Origin: Lewinellaceae bacterium
GTDB taxonomy: Bacteria > Bacteroidota > Bacteroidia > Chitinophagales > Saprospiraceae
Direction of reading: 5' to 3'
Assembly: GCA_020636095.1 (NCBI GenBank)
Contig: JACJYN010000003.1
Location: 310,001-374,000 of the forward strand
DNA: 64,000 bases
In this document: positions 22,922 through 31,783 of the stretch, piece after piece
Position numbering within the stretch: the first letter of the stretch is position 1
How the letters are laid out: each line of letters begins with the position of its first letter
Program-made: the position numbers and the translations under genes
Notes under the pieces: model-generated
What the model was told of the DNA's origin: nothing
The model's input: only the letters and a program-made list of their open reading frames with translations
Database searches by the model: none

Positions 22922-25258
22922 CTACGGCCGGGCCGGCTCCTGGTTGAATTCGTACTCCTTCGGCGGCTCCGCCCCCAGGAGGTTTTTCACAAAATAATCC
23001 CACCGCTTGCGCATCATATAAGGCTCCATGGCAAATCCATGTCCCCGGTTGGGGAACAGCACCAGGTCGAAATCCTTATTGGCCTCAATCAGCTTATCCA
23101 CCACGAGCAGGGTGTTGTACACGGGCACATTCGCATCCATAGTGCCGTGGGTGAGCAGCAATTTACCCTTGAGGTTCTCTACCAGCAGTTGGTTCGCCTG
23201 GTTATCATAATTGGTCGTTCCATCCGGATGCGTTTCCAGCAGGCCCTGCCACTTTTCGCCCCAGTCGTCCTCGTAGTTGCGGTTGTCGTGATTGCCGGCG
23301 CCGCTCACCGCCACCTTGAAGAAATCCGGGTAACGAAGGATGGCGTCGGTGGAGGCGAAGCCGCCGCCGGAATGGCCATAGATGCCGGCGCGCTCCAGGT
23401 CGATCCAGGGGTAGCGTTCGGCCAGTTGTTGCATGCCGGCCACCTGGTCGGGCAGGCCGTTGTCGCCCATATTGCCGTAATAAGCGGCGTGGAAGGACTT
23501 GGAACGCATGGGCGTGCCCATGGCATCGATGGACACCACGATGAAGCCCAGGTTGGCCAGTGCCTGGTTGTCGCGGCGGGAAGCCGAGAAACTGCGGCTG
23601 CCCACGCTGCCGGATTGAGGGCCGGGGTAGATGTAGTTGATGATAGGGTATTTCTTTTCCGGGTCAAAGTTGGCCGGTTTAAACAGAAGCCCGTAGAGGT
23701 CGGTAGCCTCATCCCTGGCCTTCACGGTAACAGGCATGGGGGGCGCCCACCCGGATTCCAGTAGCCGGGAAATGTCGGCTGCTTCCAGAGCGAGCAGTTG
23801 TTCGCCCTGGTTGTTCCTCAGCACCGTGACCGGGGGCGTGGCGGGCGTCGAATAACTGTCTACAAAATATTCTCCGGAAGGCGAAAGCAATGTCTCGTGG
23901 TTGGCGCTGTCCGGGCTGAGCAGTTTCAACCCGGAGCCGTCCAGGTTGACGCGGTACAGATACTGAAAGTAGGGGTCGCCGCCTTCCTTTCCCACACCGG
24001 TAAAGTAAACCGTGCGTTCTTTTTCATCGACTTTCAGTACCTGCAAAACGTTCCACTCGCCTTGTGTTATGGGGTGCTTTAATTTGCCCGTTTCCAGGTT
24101 GTAAAGGTAAAGGTGGCCCCAATCGCTGCGCTGCGAGAACCAGATCACCTCATCGGAGGCCTTCAGCACATACCAGTTGCTCATCCGGTAACCGGATTCG
24201 AAGAAGGTTTCTTCCCGTTCCTCCAGCACTTTCCGTACTTCGCCCGTTTCGGGGCCGGCTACGCGCAGCACCGCTTCCTTGTGGTCACGGGAGTTGGACA
24301 GGAAAGCCAGTTGGGAGGCGTCGGCGCTCCACTCCACATCCAGAAATGTTCCGTCCCATTCGGCTACGTGGTCGGTAACCGACGAGCGGTGCGGGTCGGG
24401 CGGCATCTGCAGGCGCACCACTTTCGGCCCGTCCAGGTGGATGACTACGCGGTGAATGCGAAAGATGAGGCTGTCGCCCGGCAAAGGATACTTCCAGGCC
24501 TCCAGCTTGGGGTGGCCGACGTTGGTGGTGGCCAGGTACATCTCGCCCACGCCCCGTCCGTCGTGCTGAAAGGTGGCGATCTTTTTAGAATCCGGGGACC
24601 AGAGCAGGACGGGGCGCTCGCTTTTGATCCAGCCGGCGTTGTTGGTGGCGTAGCCGAAGTCCTCCTCTCCGTCGGTGGTAAGTTGGGTTTCTTCGCCGGT
24701 AGCCAGGTCTTTTACCCAGAGGTTGAAGTTGCGGATGAAGGCGGCTTTGGATTTGTCCGGAGAGGGAAAAAAATTACGGCCATGCCGCTCCGGAGCTTCT
24801 TTCGAGGTGCAGGCGTACGTTTCCAGGCTGCAGGCGAAGCGCTGGCCTTTGGCATTGAAAACAATGGCATGCTCATCTTTCATAAATTCGAAATAGGAAA
24901 AGGGAAGTTGAAACGGGCTGTATTCGGTACCGGTAGCTTTACTTAAGCCCGCCGCCAGCTTTTTATGGTTGAAAGCCCGGCCTTTGGCCTTTTTTGAGGC
25001 ATCTACCAGGATGTATTCGTATCCTTCCGGGATGCTATTGCGGTACCAGAAGCGGTGTCCGTCGATCCAGTTGGGGTATACGTTGTGTCGGAATACAAGG
25101 GGAGAAGTGCTCCTGTACAACGCGTTTTCCCCACGGGCGTAGTCTTCGGCAGTAAGCTTTTCCGGGGCGTAAGGCGTCTGGGCAAAGGCGGGGGAATGGT
25201 ATGCCAATAAGGCCAGTGTGAGAAGAAAGGTAGAGATGGTGGGGGGTGGTTGCTTCAT
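22922..25258 (-). CDS. S9 family prolyl peptidase (DPP IV-like), secreted
   Basis: A 778-aa serine peptidase with a signal peptide cut after PAFAQ. Residues ~100-500 form the N-terminal beta-propeller (dipeptidyl peptidase IV type). The C-terminal alpha/beta hydrolase has the nucleophile in GIYGHSGGG and the catalytic His in PNRGHGF. It releases N-terminal dipeptides from peptides in the periplasm. ATG 25258 directly precedes the signal peptide and was preferred to the longer frame. The gene is flanked by palindromic elements A2 and A3 and appears monocistronic. Confidence 0.9.
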   Translation of the reverse strand: MKQPPPTISTFLLTLALLAYHSPAFAQTPYAPEKLTAEDYARGENALYRSTSPLVFRHNVYPNWIDGHRFWYRNSIPEGYEYILVDASKKAKGRAFNHKKLAAGLSKATGTEYSPFQLPFSYFEFMKDEHAIVFNAKGQRFACSLETYACTSKEAPERHGRNFFPSPDKSKAAFIRNFNLWVKDLATGEETQLTTDGEEDFGYATNNAGWIKSERPVLLWSPDSKKIATFQHDGRGVGEMYLATTNVGHPKLEAWKYPLPGDSLIFRIHRVVIHLDGPKVVRLQMPPDPHRSSVTDHVAEWDGTFLDVEWSADASQLAFLSNSRDHKEAVLRVAGPETGEVRKVLEEREETFFESGYRMSNWYVLKASDEVIWFSQRSDWGHLYLYNLETGKLKHPITQGEWNVLQVLKVDEKERTVYFTGVGKEGGDPYFQYLYRVNLDGSGLKLLSPDSANHETLLSPSGEYFVDSYSTPATPPVTVLRNNQGEQLLALEAADISRLLESGWAPPMPVTVKARDEATDLYGLLFKPANFDPEKKYPIINYIYPGPQSGSVGSRSFSASRRDNQALANLGFIVVSIDAMGTPMRSKSFHAAYYGNMGDNGLPDQVAGMQQLAERYPWIDLERAGIYGHSGGGFASTDAILRYPDFFKVAVSGAGNHDNRNYEDDWGEKWQGLLETHPDGTTNYDNQANQLLVENLKGKLLLTHGTMDANVPVYNTLLVVDKLIEANKDFDLVLFPNRGHGFAMEPYMMRKRWDYFVKNLLGAEPPKEYEFNQEPARP

Positions 25259-25298
25259 ACTTATCCGGTTTGTGGCAAGATAGGGAAAATTGGCTTTT

Positions 25299-25459
25299 AG
25301 AGTTTGTTCAAAATTCAATCAATGGCCTGCGAACGGCAAATTTTGTTTCATACTGCGTTAAATTTTTCGCCGGATTGCCCGCATCCGGCTGCAAAATTTG
25401 CCTTGTCTGAAACAAAATTTTCTCGCTCTCGGCTCATCATCGAAATTTGAACAAACTCT
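25299..25459. repeat. Palindromic element A3 (MITE-like, about 161 bp)
   Basis: Ends 25299-25316 and 25442-25459 are inverted repeats (17 of 18 identical, AGAGTTTGTTCAAA core). It carries an inner palindrome, including CGGATTGCCCGCATCCGG, and shares internal blocks with A1. It fills most of the 319-bp gap between the S9 peptidase start and the small pseudogene at 25578; the rest of the gap shows no clear promoter. Confidence 0.65.
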
Positions 25460-25577
25460 TGAACCCGGCGGATTTTGACGTACTGAAAAATGAAGGAAGA
25501 AATTAATGATGGGCTTCGTCATTGCATTTTTCCAGCAACTTAAGCGATATTACAGGTCAAACAAACGAGTACAACTT

Positions 25578-25844
25578 ATGCCTGAAACTACCGAACACAC
25601 CCTCCGTTTAGGCGAATCCGCCACCGTCCGCCCGGGCCTTTTAAAGGCCAAGGCCGAGGTCGTCTTTGCCGGCATGGTTAATGACGATACCTAATCCATT
25701 GCCGTGAAGTGGACAAGGGGTAACAATTCGCTTGCCTACAACCTCTATTTTTCAAGCCGGCAACGGGAGATCGTGCTGCCTATCGGAAAAATGAAGGTCA
25801 TCGATGTGGGAGGTGAGAAGATTTTGTTTAAGTATCAGCCCTGA
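25578..25844 (+). pseudogene. Small unknown gene with an in-frame stop
   Basis: The frame from ATG 25578 (MPETTEHTLRLGESATVRPG) stops at a TAA at 25692-25694. The same frame then continues in protein-like sequence (SIAVKWTRGNN, YNLYFSSRQREIVLPIGKMK) to a TGA at 25842-25844. Read through, it would be an 88-aa, beta-rich protein. A single base change of the stop restores the gene. The original function is unknown. Confidence 0.5.
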
Positions 25845-27158
25845 TCATTCCTCCAGTTGATAGAATTTGTCGTGAGCAAACTGCCATGTTTTGGCGGCTT
25901 GAGGGCCGGAAGGTGACCGCAAAGCAAAATAGTATCCTTCTGGTGTACGAACCTGATATTCGGGAAAAGTGCCTTCAAGGCCCGGCGCCAGGTGGGAAAG
26001 CCCCCATTTCTGCCTGTTCATGTCATACTCCCACAGCTCATTGCGTTCTTCGAGGGGCGCTTCCTTTGGCCATCCGGCAAGCAGTTTATTCCCGCTAATG
26101 AAAACCGCTGTTGGGCCAAAAGTAGTAGGTGCTCCCGGATAAGCAGCCCGCAGCGCCCATTCTCCTGAGCCTTCCCAGTCATCGGCGGGCAGGTATTCCC
26201 ATAGTTCCTGTCCGCTCCAGACGAACAGCCTGTCATTCCAGTACTGGACTTTATTGTTGTAAAGGTGGAATTCCGGAGCACCCTCCAAAGCCCGGCCCTG
26301 CATGGTGACGGGGTCAAACTTCCAGAAGGCTAAAGTTAAACTTGGTTGTGATCTAAGATAGGTATAGCAGTACTGCTCATCGCAAAACCAGAAGTAGGTT
26401 TCGAGATAATAATTCAGGGGGGCAGGCATGGGAAGATTCTCTACAATCTCTCCGCTGCGGATATTCACTACCTTTATTCGGCCGCTTACAGTACCGTAAG
26501 ACGCAGAGAAAAAGGCTTTACCCTCAAAAACAAATAGTGGTTCCGGATAGAGGCCCAATTGTGTGATTTTAATAATTTCCCAGTTTTGGGACAGCGAGCC
26601 AAAAACTATGATATTATCGTCCTTTCCGATCAGATATGCCTTACTATCCAGAAAGACAGACTGTAAATTGGAAAGGTCAGGGATGTAAGGCAATCTAAAG
26701 CTGGCCTGTTCCCATGGGTTCCAGGTGCTTCCCTGGCTCTGGAAAGAGGCGGTATTGCTCTGGATCAAAGCATCTTCCGTTTCAACGTAGTACCGGTAGT
26801 GGTACGTTCGGCCGGGCAGCAGGTCCCGTTCTACTAAGATGGCATAACTCTCTTGACTCATATCATTGCCCAGGGAAAGCTTGGTGCGGTAAAGGGCATC
26901 GGCGCTGAAGTTGGGAGAACCGCTCCAGGCAATGCCGAAATCCTTTACTTTGCTATCGGGGCTGAAGTATACCTCCCCTTCCAGGATTGCTCCTGCTGGA
27001 GTTACTGCCGAGGAGCCATTGGCGCGGACAACTGGGAGTCCTTCATTGAACAGCATTTGTTTTTTACATCCTGAAATGATGAGAAAAAAAATGAAAATGA
27101 AAAGACTATTTGGAAAAAAAGTGTAATGTTTTGTTACACTACAAGTTGATGCCTGCAT
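25845..27158 (-). CDS. Lipoprotein with predicted beta-propeller, unknown function
   Basis: About 437 aa. The N-terminal hydrophobic stretch ends in the lipobox FLIISGC. After a domain resembling fibronectin type III (EGEVYFSPDSKVKDFGI... HYRYYVETED), the rest looks like a Kelch-type propeller, with repeated statements such as YWNDRLFVWSGQELWEY and ELWEYDMNRQKWG. ATG 27158 was chosen because the signal follows; it overlaps the end of the upstream gene by 20 nt. Probably surface exposed and co-transcribed with the membrane-protein gene upstream. No enzymatic motif seen. Confidence 0.7.
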   Translation of the reverse strand: MQASTCSVTKHYTFFPNSLFIFIFFLIISGCKKQMLFNEGLPVVRANGSSAVTPAGAILEGEVYFSPDSKVKDFGIAWSGSPNFSADALYRTKLSLGNDMSQESYAILVERDLLPGRTYHYRYYVETEDALIQSNTASFQSQGSTWNPWEQASFRLPYIPDLSNLQSVFLDSKAYLIGKDDNIIVFGSLSQNWEIIKITQLGLYPEPLFVFEGKAFFSASYGTVSGRIKVVNIRSGEIVENLPMPAPLNYYLETYFWFCDEQYCYTYLRSQPSLTLAFWKFDPVTMQGRALEGAPEFHLYNNKVQYWNDRLFVWSGQELWEYLPADDWEGSGEWALRAAYPGAPTTFGPTAVFISGNKLLAGWPKEAPLEERNELWEYDMNRQKWGLSHLAPGLEGTFPEYQVRTPEGYYFALRSPSGPQAAKTWQFAHDKFYQLEE

Positions 27159-28242
27159 TGATGGTGAAATGTTGATAAGAAAACCCTCTTTTGCCGGAAA
27201 GGCCGTAAGCCTTGGCAAAACGGCCCTGAAGGTAAAGCATTCTCCGATAAGTCAGCGGTATAGTAACACCGCCACCGAAGGTGTAGCCGAACTGTACCTG
27301 TGTGAAGATTTCTTCTTCGGAATACTGCCAATTCCAGGAGGACCCATCATTCGATGCCCACCCCATAACTGTATTCTGAGAAAGATAGAGCACATTGTTG
27401 ACGCCGACATTGATGAACGGGTGGATTTTCCCTACTGTAAAGAACCGCCGCGCCTGTACGGGCAATTCCAAGCTGGAAAAATCTACCGATGCAGAATAAC
27501 CTTCTGTTGCCGTATTTTGGGAAACATCAAATTTCTGCCGGCAATAAATGAGTTCGATGTTGGCGTAAGATTGTTCTTTGCGCGTCTCCCCAATGGGAAA
27601 CTCTCCAAAAAAGCCAATGGCGTAATTGACTCCATAGCGTACGTCCAGAGTTTGTTCCGCATCAGGAACCTGATTCCGGAATAAGGGCGCCATTTGCCAG
27701 TAAGCCCTCCCCAGGTTAATGCCGAACCGAGAACGGGGGAACAACAGATTGGGGCAATCGGCCACGTGAGTAGTGAAAAAGGAGAGCTGGTCCTCCTTTA
27801 ATTTTACCACCCTTGCCCAATCCCTGGCGTGATCACAGGAATCCGATAGCTGTTCCATAGTTTGCTGTAATTCGGAAGGCCGCGCACTCAATCCGAAGGC
27901 CTTCTCGCCCTTCGTAATGAAATACTGTTCTTTTTCCAGCCTAAACAAATCATATTCCTGTCCATCACTTATGCGAAAAAGAAACTTCCGAGCCATTCCA
28001 TCCGCAGTGGGCACCTGCGTAGAAATATAGGTTCCTTTTTCCTCCAGAGAAAAGCTATCTACTTCAGTGGCTGTTTTCAAATAAAATATCGTATCATTTG
28101 GAGCGCGAAAAGCAATTGAATCGGAATTGAACCAGGGAATAATGACTTCCTGCTGTACGGAGTCCATAAATACGGCCCCTTGCTGGCACCAACCCATTGC
28201 AAAATTTATAAAAACAAAGAGCACTATGAATAACGGCCTCAT
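27139..28242 (-). CDS. Outer-membrane beta-barrel-like protein, unknown function
   Basis: A 367-aa protein with a signal peptide (cleavage after GWCQ or nearby). The C-terminal ~200 residues show alternating aromatic/polar strands typical of a Bacteroidota outer-membrane barrel (FGINLGRAYWQMAPLF, GVNYAIGFFGEF, HPFINVGVNNVLYL, FGYTFGGGVTIPL) and end in NAGINL. The N-terminal domain is unrecognised. It overlaps the lipoprotein gene that follows, so the two probably form a surface complex. Confidence 0.68.
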   Translation of the reverse strand: MRPLFIVLFVFINFAMGWCQQGAVFMDSVQQEVIIPWFNSDSIAFRAPNDTIFYLKTATEVDSFSLEEKGTYISTQVPTADGMARKFLFRISDGQEYDLFRLEKEQYFITKGEKAFGLSARPSELQQTMEQLSDSCDHARDWARVVKLKEDQLSFFTTHVADCPNLLFPRSRFGINLGRAYWQMAPLFRNQVPDAEQTLDVRYGVNYAIGFFGEFPIGETRKEQSYANIELIYCRQKFDVSQNTATEGYSASVDFSSLELPVQARRFFTVGKIHPFINVGVNNVLYLSQNTVMGWASNDGSSWNWQYSEEEIFTQVQFGYTFGGGVTIPLTYRRMLYLQGRFAKAYGLSGKRGFSYQHFTINAGINL

Positions 28243-28358
28243 TCAGAAGGAGCTTTATATTGGATTCTGCCGGGAACCGGCTAATGCGCTTAGCTCGTAA
28301 ATTTACTATTGCACTCTAGAAAAAACAAATATTTTTCTTTTTTTTAGACAACTCGACA

Positions 28359-29243
28359 ATGATGGAAGTGAACGCAACCAATATAACCGGCTGGCAGCCG
28401 GGCAAGTGGCCCGCCCACGGCTGGGCAGGGATCATCCTGGTAGCCCTCTTCTGGTACCTCAACTGGGGCCTGACAGGCCTCCGTTCCCACTGGGCATTTT
28501 TTCCCCTCTGGCTGGGCTACATCCTGACGGTTGATGCTTTTGTACATTACCGGCAGGGTCGTTCCTGGCTTAGCCAAAACCCTGGGAGCTTCGCCTGGCT
28601 CTTCCTGCTCTCGGCCCCTTTATGGTGGGTTTTTGAGGCCATCAACGTCAGGACTCAGTATTGGCTTTACACCCCCATCGGTTCTTTCAGCGACCTGGAG
28701 TACTACCTGTACTGCACCCTGAATTTTTCCATCGTCCTGCCGGCGGTGCTGGTTACCACCCAACTCTTCTGGGCCTTCTCCTGGCTCAGAAAAATTAAGC
28801 GGGGCTGGAAGGTGGGAAAACGCCCGGCAACGGTATGGCTGTTTTTCCTCCTGGGCTGGGCCATGCTGGCGGCCACCCTGATCTGGCCGCAGTACGGCAT
28901 GGCCTTCATCTGGATGTCCTTGTTCTTCATCATGGACCCCGTCAATTTCTGGCTGGGTAGGCCTTCGCTTATTAGAAGAACGGCTGACGGCGACTGGCGC
29001 CTGGTCTTCGCCCTCTGGCTGGGCGGCCTCACCTGTGGGTTCTTCTGGGAGCTGTGGAATTACTATTCCTCTCCCAAATGGCTCTACCGGGTGCCGTATG
29101 TCGATTTCTGGCACATCTTTGAGATGCCATTACTGGGGTATCTGGGGTACCTGCCTTTTGCGCTGGAATTGTATGCGATGTATGCGTTTTTTGAGCGGTG
29201 GTTGCCGGGAGAGCCCTGGGTAGTTCAGGACGCCTGCTCATAA
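28359..29243 (+). CDS. Polytopic membrane protein, tryptophan-rich, unknown function
   Basis: A 294-aa protein with about eight hydrophobic helices, very rich in Trp and Tyr. Distinct segments: LWWVFEAINVRTQYWLY, FFIMDPVNFWLGRPS, GFFWELWNYYSSPKW and DFWHIFEMPLLGYLGYLPFALELYAM. The Glu and Asn residues placed in helices (FEAIN, WELWN, FEMP) suggest an intramembrane active or binding site. I do not recognise a characterised family. The start has two adjacent ATG codons. Divergent from the barrel gene with a 116-bp gap. Confidence 0.7.
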   Translation: MMEVNATNITGWQPGKWPAHGWAGIILVALFWYLNWGLTGLRSHWAFFPLWLGYILTVDAFVHYRQGRSWLSQNPGSFAWLFLLSAPLWWVFEAINVRTQYWLYTPIGSFSDLEYYLYCTLNFSIVLPAVLVTTQLFWAFSWLRKIKRGWKVGKRPATVWLFFLLGWAMLAATLIWPQYGMAFIWMSLFFIMDPVNFWLGRPSLIRRTADGDWRLVFALWLGGLTCGFFWELWNYYSSPKWLYRVPYVDFWHIFEMPLLGYLGYLPFALELYAMYAFFERWLPGEPWVVQDACS

Positions 29244-29246
29244 TTC

Positions 29247-29400
29247 ACAGCACCTCCTGCCAGGGCCCCTGAATCGCCAGCGCCAGCCCGGCGTGTTGGA
29301 TATTCACGAACAAGGCCCGGCCGGAAGGAGAGAATACGCAGCCCGTCAGTTCGGATTTGAAGCCCCCGGAAAACTGAAAATGCCGGAACAGCCTGCCACC
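29247..29400 (-). pseudogene. C-terminal remnant of a PhoX/DUF839-type phosphatase
   Basis: Read on the minus strand, the end of this stretch encodes ELTGCVFSPSGRALFVNIQH followed by AGLALAI and a stop at 29245-29247 or just beside it. This matches the closing blade of PhoX-like alkaline phosphatases (TGPCFSPDGKTLFVNIQHPG in the family). The frame upstream (RLFRHFQFSGGFKS) may continue the match to about 29400. Nothing of the remaining ~500 residues is present. The right limit is uncertain. Confidence 0.55.
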
Positions 29401-29610
29401 CTTCACCTTTTGGAGGGCCCCGGCGGCAAATACGACCCGGAATCGGGCCAGGTGACGGGCGCTTATTATCGCTATGTAGTTTACATTCCCTGGGCTACAG
29501 CGGAGTCTACCGGGCTACCTCTTCAGCCTACTGTTAAGGGCGGCCCCTGGATCATGGACCCCGGCACTCACCGGGCGCACATCATGATCTCTCCGCCGCC
29601 GGAGGATTGA
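29380..29610 (+). pseudogene. C-terminal fragment of an unidentified protein
   Basis: A 76-codon open frame with convincing protein character: ATLHLLEGPGGKYDPESGQ, AYYRYVVYIPWATAESTG and GGPWIMDPGTHRAHIMI. It appears to be only the end of a larger protein, because it begins abruptly at the PhoX remnant. I do not recognise the family. It could alternatively be a short intact gene from ATG 29380. Confidence 0.4.
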
Positions 29611-29675
29611 CAATAATGCGGGCGGTTAAAGGTCCTCTGGCATGGATTTCCAGCAATTCCCGCTTTGCCCAACAT

Positions 29676-29739
29676 GGGAGCAGACAACTTTCACCGGCTG
29701 CCGAAGCTTCAGGCGTAGGCATGCGAGTTGTCTGCTCCC
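29676..29739. repeat. 14-bp perfect inverted repeat upstream of ybaK remnant
   Basis: GGGAGCAGACAACT (29676-29689) and its exact complement (29726-29739) enclose 36 bp, 9 bp before the ATG of the broken deacylase gene. It could be an operator, the leader hairpin of ybaK or a small repeat element. Confidence 0.45.
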
Positions 29740-29829
29740 TTCTCCCGGATGCCACTACAAAAATTAAAAACGTTTTTGGACAGCCAGAAGGTCAAGTACC
29801 TGTCCATCAGCCATTCGGAGGCCTATACG

Positions 29830-31577
29830 GTATCCCCTCAAAACGTAGTGGCATTCAGGCATAAGCCTGCCGGACCAGAGTAGCCAAATGAGGCATCAGG
29901 TACTTTTGCGTAATCCTATCGGCGATGTAGTCCATGGCGTTGACCCCGAGTTTGGCAGCCGTCTCTACGATAGACATAAAAGCATCTCTGACTTTGGTGC
30001 CTGTTTTGGACCAGGAGTGCAAAGAGATATCCCGTTTACGGACGACTCGCCTTGCCCCCAGTTCCATTCCATTATTGTGCAGGGGCAAGGCCGGATTGTC
30101 CAAGACTGCCAGTAGCTTTTCTTTATTCCCAAGGGTTCGCCGAATGCACTCATTAAGCTGAAAATAATCCGTAGAAGGCTTAAAAATGCTTTCGAATTGC
30201 TGTTTTAATATTAATTTTTGCAGCTCTTGTTGAGGGGCTGGAAGTTCTTTGAAATCCAGGAGTTGATAATAAAATTGCCAGTATTTATTCTGGAATTCCT
30301 CTTTGATAGAACGGTGCAGCTCTATTTTGGGTGTTAATTTGTTGTAATGGCGCGCATCGTGTATCCAGCACAAAGCGTGTAGCCATAGGGCAATTTTTAG
30401 GTACTCCGGCGCATCATCGCTAAGCAGAGATTTTACCACTGGAAAATCCACCTGTTCGTGATAGTACCCTAGGGCAAGGCTCTCCAAAATCCGAGGGTAC
30501 ATATTCTTTTTAGCCCGGATTTTGGGGGCATGCTTTTGCAGGTAGGCGCTAAAGGCTGGAATATCCCACAGGCGCCCATCGCCAAAATGCTTTTCCAAGA
30601 ACCGCCTATCCTTTTCGGCGACTCCAAAATGGCTCAATAATTGCCGGCTAGTTGCATTCAAACACAAGGATAAACCTTCAGAGGGCTTACCCAGAAGGGC
30701 GCGCAGCACATCAAGGCGGCTTTTCGAATCCATGGTGTAGAATACAGTGAAAAATTCTGAGCCAATGACTTGAGTGGTTTTACCCTGGCCTTTTTCCTTG
30801 CTCTTTGTGCTGTCGGCCTGAGTGTAGGGGCTCGCTTCTATGCCTGCCCGCAAAATTTCTCGTTGTTCCTCGCAGGCCCAGCTCTGGCCGCTCAGTAATA
30901 TATTGGATATCGTGCCGGCGGACATCAATATGCCCTGGCTTTTGAGAAAAACATCCAGGCGCCCATGAGTCACGTCGCATACATGGTGCAGCATTTGCAC
31001 CAGGCTCTGAAGGCCCGCCCCAAACTCTCCAATATATTCCTCTGGAAGCCGGCCTCGATACAGCTTGCCCTGGCTGGGCGAATAGTAACGCTCTATTTTA
31101 TAAAGGGTATTTCGGCGTATTAAGCACAACTCTTGTTGTATCACATCGTCATAGCCTTTGAACTGGGCATCGGCTGGTAAAACCGATTCATCCACCCGGC
31201 AATATTCCGTCCGGTCAATATCAATATTAGGTTTCTTTTTTCCTTTTCTGCGGTTCTTCTTGCGCCGCTGTTTTTCAGAAGAAATATCTTTAGCCGCCGG
31301 CTCTTCTGACTTGGGAAACTTCGGCCGGCCCTGTTCCCCCTTTAACCGGTTAATTTCATCTTTCAATTCCTGGTTCTCCTGGCGAAGCTGCTCAATCTGC
31401 TCCGATTGTTGTTCCACGATGTTGAGTAACAACTTCACGATGTCCCGAAAGGAGTCTATATCCTTGATGGACGATGGGTCGATATGGCGGATCGGGTCAA
31501 GCATCTTTTAACAACTCTAGTATACGGCTTTTTTCAATATCTTGGCTATCCGCCGCCACTACGTTTTGAGCGGATAC
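29830..31577 (-). mobile_element. IS66 family insertion sequence, ISBst12-like, complete
   Basis: A 1748-bp element bounded by 23-bp inverted repeats (29830-29852 and 31555-31577, one mismatch; core CTCAAAACGTAGTGGC). It is flanked by an exact 8-bp target duplication CCTATACG (29822-29829 and 31578-31585), the length known for IS66. It contains a single transposase gene and no tnpA/tnpB accessory frames, as in the ISBst12 subgroup. Intact ends, intact transposase and intact duplication point to a recent insertion. Confidence 0.9.
29855..31504 (-). CDS. IS66 family transposase (ISBst12 type)
   Basis: A 549-aa DDE transposase. The N-terminus has a coiled-coil leucine zipper (LLLNIVEQQSEQIEQLRQEN) followed by a basic region (KQRRKKNRRKGKKK). 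The catalytic core includes YTQADSTK (first Asp). The C-terminal HNNGMELGARRVVRKRDIS, where the Glu is catalytic, is the IS66 signature (usually DNN-E-R). Full length with no frameshift. The stop lies 2 bp inside the left inverted repeat. Confidence 0.88.
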   Translation of the reverse strand: MLDPIRHIDPSSIKDIDSFRDIVKLLLNIVEQQSEQIEQLRQENQELKDEINRLKGEQGRPKFPKSEEPAAKDISSEKQRRKKNRRKGKKKPNIDIDRTEYCRVDESVLPADAQFKGYDDVIQQELCLIRRNTLYKIERYYSPSQGKLYRGRLPEEYIGEFGAGLQSLVQMLHHVCDVTHGRLDVFLKSQGILMSAGTISNILLSGQSWACEEQREILRAGIEASPYTQADSTKSKEKGQGKTTQVIGSEFFTVFYTMDSKSRLDVLRALLGKPSEGLSLCLNATSRQLLSHFGVAEKDRRFLEKHFGDGRLWDIPAFSAYLQKHAPKIRAKKNMYPRILESLALGYYHEQVDFPVVKSLLSDDAPEYLKIALWLHALCWIHDARHYNKLTPKIELHRSIKEEFQNKYWQFYYQLLDFKELPAPQQELQKLILKQQFESIFKPSTDYFQLNECIRRTLGNKEKLLAVLDNPALPLHNNGMELGARRVVRKRDISLHSWSKTGTKVRDAFMSIVETAAKLGVNAMDYIADRITQKYLMPHLATLVRQAYA

Positions 31578-31783
31578 CCTATACGGCCCAGCAGGTGGCC
31601 GAGGATGAAGAAATAGCTTTTAACGCGGGGTCTCACACCGAGTTGATCAAAATGTCCTATGATGATTTCGAGCGGTTGGTCCAGCCGAAAATCCTGAAGT
31701 TTTCAGCACGGAAGAGGTATCTTTGGCTTATGAAAAACGTATCTAATACGCTAACCTTTAATGCTTCCAGTTCCTGCTTGTAA

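Larger units (their letters stand above)
29749..31783 (+). pseudogene. ybaK: YbaK-type aminoacyl-tRNA deacylase gene, internally deleted and interrupted by IS66
   Basis: Left part 29749-29829 encodes MPLQKLKTFLDSQKVKYLSI...SEAYT. The right part from 31586 continues in frame once the IS and one target copy are removed: AQQVAEDEEIAFNAGSHTEL, then IKMSYDDFERLVQPKILKFS. These are the start and end of YbaK/ProX editing proteins, which hydrolyse mischarged tRNA. The middle of the family (roughly 85-95 residues between YTAQEVA and EDEEIAFNAG, including the substrate pocket) is missing, so the gene was dead before the insertion. The frame ends at 31783, abutting the next start codon. Confidence 0.8.
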
